Assembly: GCA_964400105.1 (NCBI GenBank)
Contig: CAYNTG010000016.1
Location: forward strand, 1 to 37,025
DNA: 37,025 bases
Source: CAYNTG01 sp964400105
Lineage (GTDB): Bacteria; UBP14; UBA6098
Reading direction: 5' to 3'
Below the pieces are notes generated by a model. It did no database searches. It had not been told where the DNA came from and saw nothing but the letters and a program-made list of their open reading frames with translations. Both the position numbers and the translations under genes were made by a program. Positions 33,831 to 37,025 of the stretch are shown piece after piece (positions within the stretch are counted from its first letter, which is position 1; every line of letters begins with the position of its first letter).

Positions 33831-33858
33831 TTGCTTTCGTTCCGGCACCGATTATATT
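33831..33858 (+). promoter_or_regulatory. Possible promoter of the small zinc-ribbon ORF
   Basis: TTGCTT (33831-33836), 16-bp spacer, TATATT (33853-33858), then 8 nt to ATG 33867, the same geometry as the yifB and aldolase promoters. Confidence 0.4.
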
Positions 33859-33866
33859 GAGATGCC

Positions 33867-34031
33867 ATGGACCTATATGCTTATGAGCTAATAACAAAGA
33901 GAGAATCGGCATCACGAAAATACGTGACGCAATTTAGCTTCAAAATACGGCACAGATTTTGTTCCCATTGTAGAAGCCGAAAGCGGTATCGGTTTGCCTA
34001 CAAAAGATACAGATGTGCGCTATGTAAATAG
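33867..34031 (+). CDS. Small zinc-ribbon ORF, possible transposase remnant
   Basis: 54 residues, too short for most gene finders: MDLYAYELITKRESASRKY, then RFCSHCRSRKRYRFAYKRYRCALCK. The two CxxC knuckles with an RYRC strand look like the N-terminal zinc ribbon of IS1595-type transposases, or a free zinc-ribbon protein. It ends within the last bases of the convergent GH3 gene, 12 bp overlap. If it is a transposase fragment the rest (DDE domain) is missing. A promoter-like sequence lies just upstream, which would be unusual for a dead fragment. Confidence 0.45.
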   Translation: MDLYAYELITKRESASRKYVTQFSFKIRHRFCSHCRSRKRYRFAYKRYRCALCK

Positions 34032-35150
34032 ACGTTTCAAGACCATAATCCTATCGTAAGACTCCTCGATCCGCTCCACGGTGATCGTGCCGCTTTCTAT
34101 CAGGCCGACTATTATTTCGATAGCTTCGTGGGCGATTTCCGGGTCATATTCGGAGCTGTTGTTCGAGAATATCAGGATGTCCACGCCGGCGTTTATCGAT
34201 TTCTCGATAGCCGTCGATATGCCGAACTCGTCCACGATGGCGCCCTGCATGTCGTCCGAGATAACCACGCCGCCAAAACCAAGCTCCCCGCGCAGCAGAC
34301 CGTCGATAAACGCGGAGGAGAGAGTCGCCGGATAATTCGGGTCGATATTGCGCTCGAACACGTGTGCAGTCATCACAATGTCGCAGATACCGGCGTCGAT
34401 TATATTCTCGAACGGCTCCAGCTCGGTCTCCGACCATGTTTCGGTTATATCGACCATCCCCAGATGAGAGTCCGTTGTCGAACTGCCGTGCCCGGGAAAA
34501 TGCTTGATAGCGCAAAGTATTCCAAGGGTGTGATGATTCTCGATCCAGATCGACGCGTTGGAGGTTACTATTTCCGGATCGGCGGAGAAACTGCGCTCGT
34601 ATGCGCCGATAACCGGACATTCCGGGTTGACATTCAGATCGACCACGGGGGCGAGATTGAGATCGATCCCCATGTCGGTGAGCGTGGCCGCGCAGCTTGC
34701 CGCCCAGTAATGCGTGGTATCGGGGTTATCGACATCGCCCAAATGCTGCGCTGTTACAGTCGGGGGGAAACCGTAGGATTCTTTCAGCCTGTCCACATAT
34801 CCGCCTTCCTGATCGATAGCGATAAGAAGCGCGGTCGAATCCAGCGCCTGAAGATCGGCGCAAAGCTGTTGAAGCTGTATCGGCGACTCGATATTTCTTG
34901 GGCGCGAATGACTTGGGACATCGTATTCGTATAGGATAACGCCGCCGATATTGCGTTCGGTAATGTCCTCGATAATGCTATTGGTGTCGGCCAATTCCGT
35001 TCCGCGGAACCCGACCATGATCATCTGCCCGATTTTCGCACGCGTTTCCCCGGAGACTGTGATACCCTCCGGCTCGGCGGGATTATCTTCGCAGCCGGTC
35101 ATAATCATTAAAATCAATGCGCCAAGAACGACCGGAGCAATTACTTTCAT
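34020..35150 (-). CDS. GH3 family lipoprotein, beta-N-acetylhexosaminidase-like
   Basis: 376 residues from ATG 35150 (AAGGAA upstream). The N terminus is a lipoprotein-type signal, hydrophobic to LILMIMTGC with C20 as the likely lipidated residue, then an acidic linker. The catalytic domain follows NagZ-type GH3: IGQMIMVGFRG, DQEGGYVDRL, the His-containing loop KHFPGHGSSTTDSHL (near 214-228, general acid/base) and VVISDDMQGA with the nucleophile aspartate near 297. It should remove N-acetylglucosamine-type residues in the periplasm or at the outer membrane, perhaps in wall recycling. NagZ proper is cytoplasmic, so the lipoprotein signal marks a different location. It is complete. Confidence 0.88.
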   Translation of the reverse strand: MKVIAPVVLGALILMIMTGCEDNPAEPEGITVSGETRAKIGQMIMVGFRGTELADTNSIIEDITERNIGGVILYEYDVPSHSRPRNIESPIQLQQLCADLQALDSTALLIAIDQEGGYVDRLKESYGFPPTVTAQHLGDVDNPDTTHYWAASCAATLTDMGIDLNLAPVVDLNVNPECPVIGAYERSFSADPEIVTSNASIWIENHHTLGILCAIKHFPGHGSSTTDSHLGMVDITETWSETELEPFENIIDAGICDIVMTAHVFERNIDPNYPATLSSAFIDGLLRGELGFGGVVISDDMQGAIVDEFGISTAIEKSINAGVDILIFSNNSSEYDPEIAHEAIEIIVGLIESGTITVERIEESYDRIMVLKRLFT

Positions 35151-35464
35151 TTTTCCTTTTTCCCTCTGCAAATTTTTTTCTTGCTACAATATAGTTTTTT
35201 TTGCGTCGAAACCAAATGGATTTCCCTTCGTCCTATCGGGTAATTGGACATGGTACCACCTTCTGTTTTATAATATAAGGAGTGATTGTGTCTAAAAGAA
35301 CAGGAAAAATATATCGAAGCGATTAGTAAGTCACATTATTTTTTCAAATATTGCCCTAATTCCGAATATCGAAACCTCTTGATGATTAGATAACCTGCGC
35401 GCTCACTCGAAAGAATCAACATTAGTAAAGATAATCAACCAAATTGCACCGGAACCAGAGTTTG
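35151..35464. other. Spacer between dnaX and the GH3 gene
   Basis: AT-rich, with no gene. On the minus strand a possible GH3 promoter is TTGGTT (35215-35210), 16-bp spacer, TATATT (35193-35188), giving a leader of about 30 nt ending in AAGGAAAA. No dnaX terminator is evident. Confidence 0.4.
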
Positions 35465-37024
35465 TTACCTGCTAAGTTTGGCCTCGTAAGCCTCGAGTAT
35501 CGTCTGAACCTTATCCGGGATTTTTTCGGCGGAGGTTCTTTCCTCCTTTTTTGCAGATATATCCGAAGGCTCTTCGATGATAAGTTTCAGGCGCGTTTTT
35601 TCGTCGAAAACCTTTTGAACGCACTCGCTTAGCGCGTCGAAGTTATCTTTCATCATCAGGATGTTTTTCACCTGATAATCGAAGCTATGGGGGAATCGAA
35701 GGATAACCCTTCCCTCGTCGGGCACGAGCTTTGCATGACGAACCATCTCCGCCTTGCCCTCCCCGCGCATCGACTCGAAAAGGCCGACGATTTTGTCCAT
35801 TTTCGGGTTGCCGCTGGAGAGCGGAGGATCGGAGAACTCGGTTTCATTCCTCGCCGGTGAATTGCTATATTGCGGCATCACGCGTTGCTGCGGAACCCGC
35901 TGTCCGCCGGATGTCACGGCCTTTTGAATATCGACGACGCTGTCGAGAAGGGTCATATAGATAAGGCTCTCCTCGAAGACGAATCGCGGTGTTTGCGCGG
36001 ATTTAAGGCGAACCTGTAGCTCGGCGGAGATCTTCGCCATCCGGAGGAGATCCGGGATGTCGATATTCTCGCTTAAATTTTTATACGCCTCGATGGATTC
36101 CTTTGAAATTCCGTCCTGCTCTACATTCAATGCGTTTATCAACGCGCCATGGAAGTGCTCCGAAAACCCCGCAGCGACCTGTCCGATGTCGATTCCCGAT
36201 TCGAGCAGCGAGTCGAGTTGCTCGATAGCGCCCGAAGGGTCGTGGTTTGCGATTCTGTCCGAGATGCGAACGAATGCATCGAGCGGAAGTATCCCCAATA
36301 TTCCGGCAACCTCCTCCATAGAAAGCTCCCCACCGACCGAATACGCCAATATTTGATCGAGAAGCGAGAGTGAATCCCGCAGACCGCCGTCCGCGCGTTG
36401 GGCGATGATAAACGCAGCTTCGGGGGAAAGCTTCAATCCCTCATCCGATGCGATTTTGATAATCTTTTGCGCGATAATATCCGTCGGTATTCGGCGAAAA
36501 TCGTATCGCTGACAGCGGCTCGTGATCGTCGAGGGCAGCTTATGCGGTTCGGTCGTGGCAAAGAGAAAAACGACGTAACCGGGCGGTTCTTCGAGTGTTT
36601 TCAAAAGGGCGTTGAAGGCCTCTTTCGTCAACATATGCACTTCGTCGATGATGAAAACCTTATATCGCCCCTGCGGCGCATATTGGACTCTCTCACGAAG
36701 CGCCTGTATCTCGGCGATACCGCGATTCGATGCGCCGTCTATCTCGAGGACATCGGCGCTACGGGACGCCGCAATCTGTTTGCAGCTCTCGCATTTTCCG
36801 CACGGCGTCGGCGTAGGCGCGTCGAACTCTTCGCAATTCAACGCCTTCGCGAGAATTCGCGCCGTTGAGGTCTTGCCGGTTCCTCTCGGACCGCAAAAAA
36901 GATAGGCATGCGACAGCCTATCCTGCACGATGGCGTTCTTGAGTGTATCTGTGATATGTTCTTGTGCCGCAACCTCATCGAATGTTTGCGGACGGCATTT
37001 TCTGGCCAATACAAGGTATGACAT
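35465..37024 (-). CDS. dnaX: DNA polymerase III subunit gamma/tau
   Basis: 519 residues; the ATG lies at the last bases of the window, so the gene is complete. MSYLVLARKCRPQTFDEV is the classic start. Walker A is GPRGTGKTST (45-54), the zinc site C64, C75, C78 and C81 (CGKCESC), Walker B IIDEVHML (125-132), and the sensor TSRCQRYDF (168-176). It loads the beta clamp at the fork. Domain III ends near 360; a short linker and a reduced C-terminal domain follow. A slippery A6 run followed by a small stem lies near the C terminus. The usual ybaB-recR partners are not downstream. Confidence 0.97.
   Translation of the reverse strand: MSYLVLARKCRPQTFDEVAAQEHITDTLKNAIVQDRLSHAYLFCGPRGTGKTSTARILAKALNCEEFDAPTPTPCGKCESCKQIAASRSADVLEIDGASNRGIAEIQALRERVQYAPQGRYKVFIIDEVHMLTKEAFNALLKTLEEPPGYVVFLFATTEPHKLPSTITSRCQRYDFRRIPTDIIAQKIIKIASDEGLKLSPEAAFIIAQRADGGLRDSLSLLDQILAYSVGGELSMEEVAGILGILPLDAFVRISDRIANHDPSGAIEQLDSLLESGIDIGQVAAGFSEHFHGALINALNVEQDGISKESIEAYKNLSENIDIPDLLRMAKISAELQVRLKSAQTPRFVFEESLIYMTLLDSVVDIQKAVTSGGQRVPQQRVMPQYSNSPARNETEFSDPPLSSGNPKMDKIVGLFESMRGEGKAEMVRHAKLVPDEGRVILRFPHSFDYQVKNILMMKDNFDALSECVQKVFDEKTRLKLIIEEPSDISAKKEERTSAEKIPDKVQTILEAYEAKLSR
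35531..35552 (-). promoter_or_regulatory. Slippery A-run and stem-loop near the 3' end of dnaX
   Basis: In frame the mRNA reads GCA AAA AAG GAG GAA, containing A AAA AAG, the E. coli dnaX slippery heptamer, and GGAGG/CCTCC form a 5-bp stem with a 6-nt loop right after the A-run. A -1 shift would end after 11 further codons (GGKNLRRKNPG). It is only about 22 codons from the normal stop. Confidence 0.35.
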
Positions 37025-37025
37025 A

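Overview
The window reads as chromosomal DNA of a Gram-negative-type bacterium from an uncultured lineage that I cannot place with confidence. It has an OmpA-like periplasmic protein, a lipoprotein-type GH3 enzyme, RNase Y with YmdB, a zinc-type L33 and a bacterial 2,3-cyclophosphoglycerate synthetase homologue. The standard bacterial code applies: TGA is a normal stop in many genes here. Most genes are core housekeeping genes in good condition.

Left edge (1-1580): non-coding or accessory DNA. It holds an array of 21/42-bp repeats, a 268-bp copy of the 3' end of a ROK kinase gene, and a RelE-type toxin-antitoxin pair lying between that copy and the intact ROK gene. Positions 1581-5553 are a tightly overlapped minus-strand operon: class II aldolase, nitrilase-family hydrolase, periplasmic protein with two OmpA-like parts, ROK sugar kinase. 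Its promoter looks leaderless. Next on the minus strand come a tRNA nucleotidyltransferase, a carbamate kinase and a COG2403-type GTPase.

Positions 9642-24972 are one long minus-strand information-processing block starting from a strong promoter at 24944-24972: tRNA-Thr(TGT), tRNA-Tyr, tRNA-Gly, tRNA-Thr(GGT), a zinc-ribbon protein, tuf, two decayed membrane-protein genes, rpmG, tRNA-Trp, secE, nusG, rplK, rplA, rplJ, rplL, rpoB, rpoC and rpsL. The order is the classic one, with two insertions (zinc-ribbon gene; decayed membrane genes). The block ends at rpsL without rpsG or fusA.

From a divergent promoter at 25002, plus-strand genes run to 32186: a small dicysteine protein, a GT-C membrane glycosyltransferase, a ZapB-like coiled coil with zapA, rny with ymdB and purC, and argF. 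The right end is minus-strand again: yifB/comM, a GH3 beta-N-acetylhexosaminidase-like lipoprotein and dnaX, whose start codon lies just inside the window edge.

The most unusual points are the toxin-antitoxin islet bracketed by a duplicated gene end, the decayed membrane genes inside the tuf-rpmG-secE block, the hairpin that may mask the carbamate kinase ribosome binding site, and a repeated promoter geometry (-10 box exactly 8 nt before ATG, no Shine-Dalgarno) that suggests leaderless mRNAs.
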